A DNA stretch of 64,000 nucleotides from Geothrix fermentans DSM 14018 (GTDB lineage: Bacteria; Acidobacteriota; Holophagae; Holophagales; Holophagaceae): the NCBI RefSeq assembly GCF_000428885.1, contig NZ_AUAU01000009.1, positions 100,723-164,722 on the forward strand. The letters are read 5' to 3'. The notes beneath the pieces are model-generated. The model made no database searches, had not been told where the DNA came from, and saw only the letters and a program-made list of their open reading frames with translations. Positions 43,558 through 51,720 of the stretch are shown here, piece after piece; position 1 is the first letter of the stretch; every line of letters starts with the position of its first letter. A program made the translations under genes and the position numbers.

Positions 43558-44784
43558 ATGAAACCGCCCCTGAAATACGCCCTGGCCCTCCCGGTCCTGG
43601 CCCTGCTCGCCGCCGCCGCCTGCACATCCAGCCACCGCGCGGCAGCCGTGCCGGGAGAGCCGCCCCTGGACCCCGCCCTGGTGGCCCAGGGCAAGGTCAT
43701 CTTCCGGAATGACACCTTCGGGGATGAGGCCTTCTGGACGGACACCCTGGGCATGCACCAGGTGATCGCCGCCGCCGTGGATCCCACCACCGCCCTGTCC
43801 GTGGGCCTGAAGGTGGACGCCGAGGCGCTGCCCCCGGCGGTGGTGCAGGGAATCCAGAGCGGGGCCATCAGCCTGACGGACCCGGCCACCACGGTGGCCC
43901 TCCTGAAGCTCAACGCCGTCGTGGGCGTGAAGGGCACGGTGGAGAGCGTCAACGGGAAGGACACCCTCACGCGGGTCGGCATCACCTGCGCGCTGTGCCA
44001 CTCCACCGTGGACGATTCCTTCGCGCCGGGCATCGGCAAGCGCCTGGACGGCTGGGCCAACCGCGACCTGAACCCCGGCGCCATCATCGCCCTCTCCCCC
44101 GCGGTGCCCGCGGGCGCCAAGGCCGTCTACGCCTCCTGGGGCAAGGGCAGGTACGATCCCCGCTTCAACCTGGACGGCCAGAACGGGCCCCAGGTGATCC
44201 CCCCCGCCTACGGCCTGCTGGGCGTGCACAGCGTCACCGCCACCGGGGACGGCACCGAGCTGGCCTACTGGAACCGCTACGTGGCCGTGACCCAGATGGG
44301 CGGCCAGGGCAGCTTCTCCGAGCCCCGCACGGGCGTGAACGTGACGAACGGGACGACGGACCTGGTGTCCTCCAAGCTGCCGGCCCTCCAGGCCTACCAG
44401 CTGAGCATCGCCGCGCCGCGGCCGCCGGCCGGGAGCTTCGATGCCGCCGCCGCGGTCCGGGGCAAGGCGGTCTTCGAGGGCCCGGGCAAGTGCGCCGCCT
44501 GCCACGCGGGCCCGACGTTCACGGATGCCAACCTCAGGCTCCACTCGCCCAGCGAGGTGGTCAGCGAGCCCGAGCCCGCGGGGGTGCCCAGCTACGCCTC
44601 GCGGAGCGCCACCAAGATGTACCGGACCGCGCCCCTGGCGGGGCTGTGGCAGCACGCGCCCTACTTCCACAACGGGACGGCCCCCACGCTCGGCGCGGTC
44701 GTCGACACCTATGACACCCGGAAGGGCCTGGGGCTGACCCCCGCGCAGAAGGCGGACCTCGTCGAGTACCTGAAGAGCCTGTGA
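43558..44784 (+). CDS. Lipoprotein diheme c-type cytochrome
   Basis: 408 residues from the ATG at 43558 with AAGGAG upstream. A lipoprotein signal ends at C22 (LLAAAACTSS). Two heme-binding CXXCH motifs: CALCH (144-148) and CAACH (312-316). It resembles cytochrome-c-peroxidase or di-heme oxidase-like proteins (C-terminal part with MYRTAPLAGLWQHAPYFHNG). Electron transfer in the periplasm or outer membrane is expected. It is divergent from the Fe-S-type repressor and followed after 28 bp by a DoxX-like gene, likely in one operon. Confidence 0.9.
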   Translation: MKPPLKYALALPVLALLAAAACTSSHRAAAVPGEPPLDPALVAQGKVIFRNDTFGDEAFWTDTLGMHQVIAAAVDPTTALSVGLKVDAEALPPAVVQGIQSGAISLTDPATTVALLKLNAVVGVKGTVESVNGKDTLTRVGITCALCHSTVDDSFAPGIGKRLDGWANRDLNPGAIIALSPAVPAGAKAVYASWGKGRYDPRFNLDGQNGPQVIPPAYGLLGVHSVTATGDGTELAYWNRYVAVTQMGGQGSFSEPRTGVNVTNGTTDLVSSKLPALQAYQLSIAAPRPPAGSFDAAAAVRGKAVFEGPGKCAACHAGPTFTDANLRLHSPSEVVSEPEPAGVPSYASRSATKMYRTAPLAGLWQHAPYFHNGTAPTLGAVVDTYDTRKGLGLTPAQKADLVEYLKSL

Positions 44785-44812
44785 GGCTCTCCTGAACGAA
44801 AGGACACACACC

Positions 44813-45196
44813 ATGAACGACCGACTGAACACCAGCTGGTGGGCCCTGCGCATCGGCCTCGGCGCCGCGCCCTTCCTGGCCGGACTGGACAAGTACTTCA
44901 ACCTCCTCGCCAAGTGGGAGCTGTACCTGAACCCCCTGGCGCTGCGCGTGATCCCGGTCTCCCCCGCCACCTTCATGCGCGCCATCGGGCTGGTGGAGAT
45001 GGCCGTGGGCCTGGCCATCCTCACCCGCTGGACCCGCCTGGGGGCCTACGTGGCCGGCCTCTGGCTCGTGGGCATCGCCCTGAACCTGCTCACCATGGGC
45101 GCCTACTTGGACGTGGCGGTCCGGGACCTTCTGCTCGCCCTCGCGGCCTACACGCTGGCCCAGCTCACCGAAGTGAGGGAGGCGGCCGGGGCCTGA
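44813..45196 (+). CDS. DoxX family small membrane protein
   Basis: 127 residues, four hydrophobic helices. DoxX-like start NTSWWALRIGLGAAPFLAGLDKYFNLLAKW and MRAIGLVEMAVGLAIL. DoxX proteins were first seen with thiosulfate:quinone oxidoreductase in archaea; many homologues have unknown roles in redox or metal homeostasis. Its close spacing to the cytochrome gene suggests a joint redox function under the same operator. Confidence 0.88.
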   Translation: MNDRLNTSWWALRIGLGAAPFLAGLDKYFNLLAKWELYLNPLALRVIPVSPATFMRAIGLVEMAVGLAILTRWTRLGAYVAGLWLVGIALNLLTMGAYLDVAVRDLLLALAAYTLAQLTEVREAAGA

Positions 45197-45230
45197 TCCT
45201 CCCAGGGCCTGCCCCCACCCCCACTGCCCT

Positions 45231-45255
45231 GCGCCCGCCCTCCGGCGGGCGCTTT
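45231..45255 (+). terminator. Terminator after the cytochrome/DoxX operon
   Basis: GCGCCCGCC (45231-45239), loop CTCC, GGCGGGCGC (45244-45252) followed by TTT. A perfect 9-bp stem; the T-run is short. Confidence 0.7.
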
Positions 45256-45286
45256 GCGTTGGATGGGCGCCCGGGAATTCAATAAT

Positions 45287-45303
45287 ACTTAATCAATTTA
45301 ATT
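45287..45303. promoter_or_regulatory. Operator-like A+T-rich motif upstream of the sulfate assimilation cluster
   Basis: ACTTAATCAATTTAATT shares 12 of 17 positions with the GTTTAAACAATTTAAAC operator at 43464-43480, including the core TTAA-CAATTTAA. A -35-like TTGACA follows at 45311-45316, with only a weak -10 (near 45334). The spacing is suitable for repression of the cobA-cys operon. Inferred from similarity only. Confidence 0.45.
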
Positions 45304-45377
45304 AAACAGATTGACAATCCATCCAGCTCCGTGGAATCTGGGGTGACCGCCTCCCCAGGCCGCCCCCGGAGCACCCC

Positions 45378-46241
45378 ATGCCCGATCCCCATCGCATCGA
45401 GCAGGTCCCCAGCCCAACCGCATCCACCGCAGGCTTCGTCAGCCTCATCGGCGCGGGCCCCGGCCACCCCGACCTGATCACGGTCCGGGGCCTCCGGGCC
45501 CTGGAGGCTGCCGAGGTGGTGCTCTACGACGCCCTGCTGGATCCCTCCTTCGCGGCCCTCTTCCCGGCCGGGGCCCTGGCCATCCCCGTGGGCAAGCGCT
45601 GCGGCTCGGCCGGGACGGTCCAGGCGGACATCCACCGGCTGATGATCGGACATGCCCGCGCGGGACGCCGGGTGGCGCGCCTCAAGGGCGGCGATCCCCT
45701 CATCTTCGGGCGGGGCGGCGAGGAGGCCCTGGCCCTGGAGGCCGCAAGCATCCCCTTCGACGTGATCCCGGGCGTGAGCGCCCTCCAGGGCGCCGCCGCG
45801 GGCGCGGGCTTCCCCCTCACCCACCGGGAGGTCAGCCGCCGCATCACGGTGCTGGAGGGCCACCACCTGCCCGCCACGACCGCCGCCTGGCGCGACCTGG
45901 CGGCCAGCGGCGGCACGATCGCCGTCTACATGGGCACCCGCACCCTCCGGGCCCTGGCCCGGGAGCTGCTGGCCCACGGCGCCTCGCCCGCCCTGCCCGT
46001 GGCGCTGGTGGAGCAGGCCCAGTGTCCGGGCCAGACCAGCACCTTCTCCACCCTGGCCCACGCGGCCTCCGGCGCCCTCCTCCCCGCCACTCCCGGCCCC
46101 GGAATCCTCTTCCTCGGCGAATCCCTCCACCACCGCTTCCACCCGACCCAGGAGATCCCCCATGAGCCTGCTGCCCTTGTTCCTGGATCTCCGCGGGAAG
46201 CAGGTGCTCGTGGTGGGCGGCGGGAGCGTCGCGCAGGCTAA
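45378..46241 (+). CDS. cobA: Uroporphyrinogen-III C-methyltransferase (SUMT, CobA/CysG C-terminal type)
   Basis: 287 residues. SAM-methyltransferase signatures VSLIGAGPGHPDLITVRGLRAL, VARLKGGDPLIFGRGGEEA and [23 protein letters not shown]. It adds two methyl groups to uroporphyrinogen III, giving precorrin-2, the first step of siroheme synthesis. The last 27 codons overlap the next gene by 80 bp and have poor G/C third positions there, so the original C-terminus was probably shorter and the gene has run on. The context (siroheme and sulfite reductase) fits siroheme more than cobalamin. Confidence 0.93.
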   Translation: MPDPHRIEQVPSPTASTAGFVSLIGAGPGHPDLITVRGLRALEAAEVVLYDALLDPSFAALFPAGALAIPVGKRCGSAGTVQADIHRLMIGHARAGRRVARLKGGDPLIFGRGGEEALALEAASIPFDVIPGVSALQGAAAGAGFPLTHREVSRRITVLEGHHLPATTAAWRDLAASGGTIAVYMGTRTLRALARELLAHGASPALPVALVEQAQCPGQTSTFSTLAHAASGALLPATPGPGILFLGESLHHRFHPTQEIPHEPAALVPGSPREAGARGGRRERRAG

Positions 46242-46755
46242 GCTCCGCGCCCTCCGTCCCACGGGCTGCCGCATCCGGGCCGTCTCCCCGGCCTTCAATC
46301 CGGCCTTCCTGGCGGAGCTGGCAGCCTTCGACACCGAGCGCCACGACCGCGCCTTCGTCCCGGAGGACCTGGACGGCGTCCACCTGGTCATCACCGCCAC
46401 CAACGACCCGGCGGCCAACGCCGTCGTCGCCGCCCATGCCCGCTCCCAGAGCCTGTGGGTGAACGCCGTGGACGACGCCGCCTCCTGCGATGCCCTCTTT
46501 CCCAGCATCCTGCGCCGTGGGCCCTTCGTGGCCGCCCTCTCGACGGAAGGCGCCTTCGCCGGCCTGAGCCGCGTGGTGCGGGAGGCTCTGGAGGGCCTGG
46601 TGCCCGACGCCGCCATCCCTGAGTTCGAAGCCCTGGTCCAGCTCCGCCGCCAACTCCGCCAGTCCCTTCCCGATCCCGCCGAGCGCGCCGAACGGCTCCG
46701 CTCCCTCCTGCGCCAGGTCCAGCAGGAGGCCCTTCCCGCCGAGGCCCACCGATGA
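46162..46755 (+). CDS. Precorrin-2 dehydrogenase / sirohydrochlorin ferrochelatase (CysG N-terminal, Met8p-like)
   Basis: 197 residues. Rossmann start LPLFLDLRGKQVLVVGGGSVAQAKLRAL, NAVDDAASCDALFPSILRRGPFVAALST, and SRVVREALEGLVPD match the stand-alone N-terminal half of CysG. With CobA it completes siroheme synthesis: oxidation of precorrin-2 and iron insertion. It starts inside cobA (80-bp overlap) and ends with ATGA overlapping the sulfite reductase gene. Confidence 0.93.
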   Translation: MSLLPLFLDLRGKQVLVVGGGSVAQAKLRALRPTGCRIRAVSPAFNPAFLAELAAFDTERHDRAFVPEDLDGVHLVITATNDPAANAVVAAHARSQSLWVNAVDDAASCDALFPSILRRGPFVAALSTEGAFAGLSRVVREALEGLVPDAAIPEFEALVQLRRQLRQSLPDPAERAERLRSLLRQVQQEALPAEAHR

Positions 46756-48386
46756 CCCTCACCGCCATGGAAACCCTCAAGGCCGCCTCCCGCCACCTGC
46801 GGGGGACCCTCGCCGAGGAGCTCGCCAGCCCCGATCCCTCCTTCTCCAAGGACGGCCAGGCCCTGGTGAAGTTCCACGGCTTCTACCAGCAGAAGGAGCG
46901 GGGCGCCGCCGACAAGCCGCCCGTCCTGATGCTGCGGGGCCGCATCCCCGGCGGGCGCCTCAGCCCGGACCAGTACCTGGCCTGGGACGGCTTGGCGGAT
47001 CAGTACGGGGACGGCACCCTGCGCCTCACCGCGCGCCAGAGCATCGAGCTGCACGGCGTCCTCAAGGGCGATCTCAAGGCCACCCTGCAGGGCATCCACG
47101 ACGCCCTGCAGACCACCAAGGGCGCCTGCGGCGACGTGGTCCGCACCGTCACCCAGGCCCCCAATCCCTGGCTGCGGCCGGACCTGGCCCAGCTGGACGC
47201 CGTGGTGGACCGGCTGGCTTCGCACTTCCAGGCCACCTCCAACGCCTACGCCGAGATCTGGCTGGACGGCGAGCGGGTGGACCCGGAGCGCGAGCAGGAG
47301 CGGCTCTTCGGCGCCACCTACCTGCCCCGCAAGTTCAAGATCAGCGCCACGGTCACCGGCGAGAACCTGGTGGACCTCTACACCAACGACCTGGGCTTCG
47401 CCGCCACCTTCGATGACGGCGGGCTCCTGGACGGCTTCTTCGTGGTGGCGGGCGGCGGCCTGGGCATGACCCATGGCGACGCCACCACCTTCCCCCGGGT
47501 GGCGGACGAGCTGGGCTGGATCCCGGCGGCGGCGCTCCTTCCCGTGGCCGAGGCCGTCGTCGGCGTGCACCGCGACGAGGGCAACCGCGAGGACCGTAAG
47601 CGCGCCCGCCTCAAGTACGTCATCGCCCGCAAGGGCCTGCCCTGGTTCAAGGCTGAGGTGGAGGCCCGCGCCGGCCTGACCTTCGAGGCCCGGCCCCTGC
47701 CGCCCTGGCGCACCTCCCCGGTGCTGGGCTGGCTGGACCGCACGGACGGCACCCTGGCCCTGGGGCTCTCCGTCCCCTCGGGCCGCATCGCGGGAAGCCT
47801 CAAGGCGGCCCTGCGCGAGGTGATCGCCACCTTCCGGCCCTCGTCCCAGGTCAGCCCGGACCAGGACCTGATCCTGCTGGGCCTGGCGCGAGAGGATCGC
47901 CCCGCCGTGGAAGCCCTGTTCCGGAAGCACGGCCATGCGCTGGAGGCCGTGGATCCCCTGGCCGCCCGGGCCATGGCCTGCGTGGCCCTGCCCCTCTGCG
48001 GCCTGGCCCTCACCGAGGCCGAGCGGGCCATGCCGGACTTCCTCGGCCAGGTCCGGAGCGCCCTGGCCCGCCAGGGACTCGCGGGCCGCACCCTCATCTT
48101 CCGCGTCACCGGCTGCGCCAACGGCTGCGCCCGGCCCTACACCGCCGAGCTGGCCCTGGTGGGGCAGACCTCGAAGAGCTATGCCCTCTATGTGGGCGGC
48201 GACCCGGAGGGCACCCGCCTGGCCTTTCCTGTGCGCCACAAGCTGGCCGTGGACGCCCTGCCCACGGCCCTGGACGCCCTGTTCGGCGCCTGGGCCCGGG
48301 AAGGCCGCCCCGCCGAGGCCTTCGGGGACTTCGCCGCCCGCGCCGGTGCCGAAGCTCTGAGCCACCTCCTGGAACCCGAAAGCTGA
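46752..48386 (+). CDS. cysI: Sulfite reductase hemoprotein (siroheme/4Fe-4S)
   Basis: 544 residues. Two ferredoxin-like/ligand halves: the substrate-binding half shows GDGTLRLTARQSIELHGV and KGACGDVVRTVT, and the cluster motif has four cysteines at C410, C416, C455 and C459 (CVALPLC ... TGCANGCARPY), as in CysI/NirA. It reduces sulfite to sulfide with six electrons using siroheme made by the two genes before it. No CysJ flavoprotein follows, so a ferredoxin or other donor is needed. Confidence 0.92.
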   Translation: MTLTAMETLKAASRHLRGTLAEELASPDPSFSKDGQALVKFHGFYQQKERGAADKPPVLMLRGRIPGGRLSPDQYLAWDGLADQYGDGTLRLTARQSIELHGVLKGDLKATLQGIHDALQTTKGACGDVVRTVTQAPNPWLRPDLAQLDAVVDRLASHFQATSNAYAEIWLDGERVDPEREQERLFGATYLPRKFKISATVTGENLVDLYTNDLGFAATFDDGGLLDGFFVVAGGGLGMTHGDATTFPRVADELGWIPAAALLPVAEAVVGVHRDEGNREDRKRARLKYVIARKGLPWFKAEVEARAGLTFEARPLPPWRTSPVLGWLDRTDGTLALGLSVPSGRIAGSLKAALREVIATFRPSSQVSPDQDLILLGLAREDRPAVEALFRKHGHALEAVDPLAARAMACVALPLCGLALTEAERAMPDFLGQVRSALARQGLAGRTLIFRVTGCANGCARPYTAELALVGQTSKSYALYVGGDPEGTRLAFPVRHKLAVDALPTALDALFGAWAREGRPAEAFGDFAARAGAEALSHLLEPES

Positions 48387-48394
48387 GGCCGCCT

Positions 48395-49234
48395 ATGTCC
48401 ACCCCCTTTCCCCAGCCACCGCCGGGCCTCGACGCCCAGGCCCTCGTCCAGTGGGCCGCGGATACCTTCGGCGACGAGTTGGCGCTGGCCTGCAGCGCCG
48501 CCGTGGAAGACAGCGTCCTGGTCCACCTGGCGGCCCAGACCGGCCATCCCGTGCGGGTCTTCATGCTCGACACGGGCCGCCTCCACCCCGAGACCCACGA
48601 GACCTTCGAGCGGCTCCGCACCCGCTATCCGGGGCTGCGCTTCGAGGCCTACGCCCCCGAGGCCGCGGAGGTGGAAGCCCTCGTGCGGGACCAGGGGCTC
48701 TTCGGCTTCCGCGAAGGCCTGGATCAGCGCCACGCCTGCTGCGAGATCCGCAAGGTGCGCCCCTTGAAGCGCGCCCTGGCAGGTTCCCGGGCCTGGCTCA
48801 CGGGCCTGCGCCGGGAGCAGAGCCCCACCCGCACGGATCTTCAGGCCACGGAAGCCGACGGCGGCACCCCCGAGCGCCTGAAGGTCGCCCCCCTGCTGGA
48901 CTGGGACACGGCGCGCGTCTGGGCCTTCGCGAAGGAGCACCACATCCCCACCCATCCCCTGCACGCCGCGGGCTACCCCTCCATCGGCTGCGCCCCCTGC
49001 ACCCGGGCCATCCAGCCCGGCGAGGACCTGCGCGCGGGCCGCTGGTGGTGGGAGCGGCCCGAGCACAAGGAATGCGGCCTCCACAACCGTGCCGGCAAGA
49101 ACGAAGGGGGACCGCCCAGTCGCTCCGCTCCCTCTGATGCGACGCATGCGTCGCATCCCCTCGTGCTCCCCCACGCGGTGCCCGGGCAAAGCCCGGACAC
49201 CACGCCTGCCGCGAAACAAACGAGAGAACCATGA
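48395..49234 (+). CDS. cysH: Phosphoadenylyl/adenylyl-sulfate reductase
   Basis: 279 residues. PAPS-reductase fold: ALACSAAVEDSVLVHLA and FMLDTGRLHPETHETFERL. Cysteine pairs HACCEIRK and GCAPCTRAI, then ECGLH near residue 227, are the iron-sulfur/active-site pattern of assimilatory APS reductases. It reduces activated sulfate to sulfite. The expected end is around residue 235; the last 44 residues (Pro/Ser/His-rich) are encoded by palindromic DNA (49105-49230) and look like an added tail. Its stop overlaps the cysD start (ATGA). Confidence 0.9.
   Translation: MSTPFPQPPPGLDAQALVQWAADTFGDELALACSAAVEDSVLVHLAAQTGHPVRVFMLDTGRLHPETHETFERLRTRYPGLRFEAYAPEAAEVEALVRDQGLFGFREGLDQRHACCEIRKVRPLKRALAGSRAWLTGLRREQSPTRTDLQATEADGGTPERLKVAPLLDWDTARVWAFAKEHHIPTHPLHAAGYPSIGCAPCTRAIQPGEDLRAGRWWWERPEHKECGLHNRAGKNEGGPPSRSAPSDATHASHPLVLPHAVPGQSPDTTPAAKQTREP
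49136..49201. repeat. Two palindromes at the 3' end of cysH
   Basis: A 22-bp perfect palindrome at 49136-49157 (arms GATGCGACGCA / TGCGTCGCATC) and a hairpin GGTGCCCGGGC (49177-49187), loop AAA, GCCCGGACACC (49191-49201) with one mismatch. Stem of about 11 bp with a 3-nt loop is like the elements at 1673 and 23419. They are read through as the C-terminal tail of CysH. Confidence 0.75.
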
Positions 49235-50136
49235 CGAAGACCCTCACGCACCTCCAGGCCCTGGAAGCCGAAGCCATCCACATCCTCCGGGAGGTGGCGG
49301 GCCAGTGCTCGAATCCCGCGCTCCTTTTCAGCGGCGGCAAGGACAGCCTCGTGCTCCTCCGCCTGGCAGAGAAGGCCTTCCGGCCCGGCCGCTTCCCCTT
49401 TCCCCTGCTGCACATCGACACCGGCCACAACTACCCCGAGGTGATCGCCTTCCGCGACCGCCGCGCCGCAGAGCTGGGCGAGCGGCTCATCGTGCGCACC
49501 CTGGACGAGAGCATCGCCAAGGGCCGCATCGTGCTGCGCCAGGCCCATGAAAGCCGCAACCGACACCAGAGCGTGACCCTGCTGGACGCCGTGGACGAGT
49601 TCAGGTTCGACTGCCTCATCGGCGGCGCCCGCCGGGACGAGGAGAAGGCCCGGGCCAAGGAGCGCATCTTCAGCTTCCGCGACGAGTTCGGCCAGTGGGA
49701 CCCCAAGAACCAGCGGCCTGAGCTGTGGAACCTCTACAACGCCCGCATCCACCCCGGCGAGCACATCCGCGCCTTCCCCATCTCCAACTGGACGGAGCTG
49801 GATGTGTGGCAGTACATCGCCGAGGAAGGGCTGGAGCTGCCCTCCATCTACTTCGCCCATGAGCGGGAGGTGGTGGTGCTGCCGGGCGGCGCCCTGCTGC
49901 CGGTGACGCCCCTCACGCCGGTGTCCGAGGGCGCCGTGTCCGTCCGCATGTCGGTCCGCTTCCGTACCGTGGGCGACATCAGCTGCACCGCTCCCGTCCC
50001 CAGCGAGGCCGGCACGCTGGCGGCCATCGTCAAAGAGACCGCCACCACGGAGATCACGGAGCGCGGCGCCACGCGCCTCGACGACCAGACCAGCGAGGCC
50101 TCCATGGAGCAGCGCAAGAAGGAGGGGTACTTCTGA
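49231..50136 (+). CDS. cysD: Sulfate adenylyltransferase subunit 2
   Basis: 301 residues. PP-loop ATPase motif SGGKDSLVLLRLAEKAF, HIDTGHNYPEVIAFRD and GGARRDEEKARAKERIFSF are CysD signatures. With CysN (ATP sulfurylase) it makes adenosine 5'-phosphosulfate. Start ATG overlaps the cysH stop (ATGA), and its end touches cysN by one base, so translation is coupled. Confidence 0.97.
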   Translation: MTKTLTHLQALEAEAIHILREVAGQCSNPALLFSGGKDSLVLLRLAEKAFRPGRFPFPLLHIDTGHNYPEVIAFRDRRAAELGERLIVRTLDESIAKGRIVLRQAHESRNRHQSVTLLDAVDEFRFDCLIGGARRDEEKARAKERIFSFRDEFGQWDPKNQRPELWNLYNARIHPGEHIRAFPISNWTELDVWQYIAEEGLELPSIYFAHEREVVVLPGGALLPVTPLTPVSEGAVSVRMSVRFRTVGDISCTAPVPSEAGTLAAIVKETATTEITERGATRLDDQTSEASMEQRKKEGYF

Positions 50137-51413
50137 TGACCCAGGACCATCTCGTGGACAACGGCCTGCTGCGGTTCATCACCTGCGGCAGCGTGGACGA
50201 CGGCAAGAGCACGCTCATCGGGCGCCTGCTCTACGACAGCAAGGCCATCCTGGCGGACGCCCTGGACGCCCTGGCCGCCTCCAGCCGCAAGCGCGGCCTG
50301 GAGGAGGTGGACCTCTCCCTCCTCACGGACGGTCTCTCCGCCGAGCGGGAGCAGGGCATCACCATCGATGTGGCCTACCGCTACTTCAGCACGGGCACCC
50401 GGAAGTACATCCTGGCCGACGCGCCCGGCCACGAGCAGTACACCCGCAACATGGTGACGGGCGCCTCCACGGCGGACCTGGCCATCGTCCTCATCGATGC
50501 TCGAAAAGGAGTACTGCCCCAGACCCGGCGCCACATGACCCTGGCCAGCCTCATGGGCATCCGCCATGTGGTGGTGGCCATCAACAAGATGGACCTGGTG
50601 GGCTATGACGAGGGCGTCTTCCGCCGCATCCAGGCGGAGGTGGCGCCCCTGGTCCGCAAGCTGGAGATCCCCCACCTCCAGTACGTGCCCCTGTCCGCCC
50701 TCAAGGGCGACATGGTGGTGGAGAGGGGGGTGAATCTGGCCTGGTTCGATGGCCCCACCCTCATGGAGCTCCTCGAAGGCGTGGACCTGGATGCCCGGGA
50801 CCTCGACGCGCCCTTCCGCTTCCCCGTGCAGCTCGTCTGCCGGCCCCGCACCGGCGGCCTCCTGGACTACCGCGGCTACCAGGGCCGCATCGAGAGCGGC
50901 TCCGTGGCCCCCGGTGACGCCGTGACGCTCCTGCCCTCGGGCGTGCGCACCACCGTACGGCGGGTGGAGTTCTTCGGGGAGGACCTGGCGCGCGGCGTGG
51001 TGGGACAGAGCGTGACCCTGCATCTGGCCGACGAGGTGGACGTGAGCCGCGGCGACCTCATCGCCGGCAGCGCCGGAGCCCCGGTGCCCGTGCGGAACCT
51101 GGACGCCACCCTCTGCTGGCTGGGTGAGAAGCCCCTGGACCCCGGGAGCCGCCTGGTCCTGCGCCACGGCACCCGGGAGGTGCGGGCCAAGGTGCAAGAG
51201 ATCCTCGGCCGCTTCGACCTCCAGGCCCTAGAGTCCCTGCCCGCTTCGGAACTCCGCATGAACGACATCGCCACGGTGAACCTCCGCCTCCAGCAGCCGG
51301 TCGCCGCCGATCCCCACGGCTGGGTGCGCAGCGGCGGCTCCTTCATCCTCGTGGACGAAGCCACCCACGCCACCGTTGCCGCCGGCCTCGTGCTGGCGCA
51401 GGAGAACTACTGA
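50136..51413 (+). CDS. cysN: Sulfate adenylyltransferase subunit 1 (GTPase)
   Basis: 425 residues. GTPase motifs: G1 GSVDDGKSTL near residue 18, AEREQGITID, DAPGHEQYTRNM and NKMDLV, followed by EF-Tu-like domains II/III. It couples GTP hydrolysis to APS synthesis. The start overlaps the cysD stop by one base. No APS-kinase (CysC) domain is fused; a PAPS step may not be needed if CysH uses APS directly. Confidence 0.96.
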   Translation: MTQDHLVDNGLLRFITCGSVDDGKSTLIGRLLYDSKAILADALDALAASSRKRGLEEVDLSLLTDGLSAEREQGITIDVAYRYFSTGTRKYILADAPGHEQYTRNMVTGASTADLAIVLIDARKGVLPQTRRHMTLASLMGIRHVVVAINKMDLVGYDEGVFRRIQAEVAPLVRKLEIPHLQYVPLSALKGDMVVERGVNLAWFDGPTLMELLEGVDLDARDLDAPFRFPVQLVCRPRTGGLLDYRGYQGRIESGSVAPGDAVTLLPSGVRTTVRRVEFFGEDLARGVVGQSVTLHLADEVDVSRGDLIAGSAGAPVPVRNLDATLCWLGEKPLDPGSRLVLRHGTREVRAKVQEILGRFDLQALESLPASELRMNDIATVNLRLQQPVAADPHGWVRSGGSFILVDEATHATVAAGLVLAQENY

Positions 51414-51429
51414 TGACGGGGGGAAAGGA

Positions 51430-51616
51430 TTCACCACGAAGACAGGAAGATCACGAGGAACGGAACAAACACTCGCGGAGAAAAGATGAGGAAGCGGAGG
51501 ATGCGGAGCCTTCAAGCCTGGGTCCTTTCTCTGGGCCCTCTGCTGTCTCTGCGACCCTCCGCGAGTGTAGTTCCTTACTTTTTTCTTCTTCGTGGTCTTC
51601 CCGTCTTCGTGGTGAA
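51430..51616. repeat. Long inverted repeat between cysN and the sulfate-binding protein gene
   Basis: Outer arms 51430-51460 and 51586-51616 (31 bp, three mismatches; core TTCACCACGAAGAC / GTCTTCGTGGTGAA). Inner arms around ACACTCGCGGAG (51469-51480) and CTCCGCGAGTGT (51557-51568). The middle is purine-rich. The whole spacer 51414-51720 (307 bp) has no gene. Similar theme to 28580-28658 and 54394-54498. Confidence 0.85.
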
Positions 51617-51720
51617 AGCGGTTTTCCCCAGTCATGAACGCTGCGTGGCATGACTCGATCGGCAGGATCGCTTCCCTTCTTTTCGCCCATTGATTCCAGA
51701 CATTTTCGAAAGATGGCCTC

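Noticed and set aside
45279..48365. Minus-strand frame of about 1028 codons across the siroheme and sulfite reductase genes
   Set aside because: Antisense shadow of clear enzyme genes.
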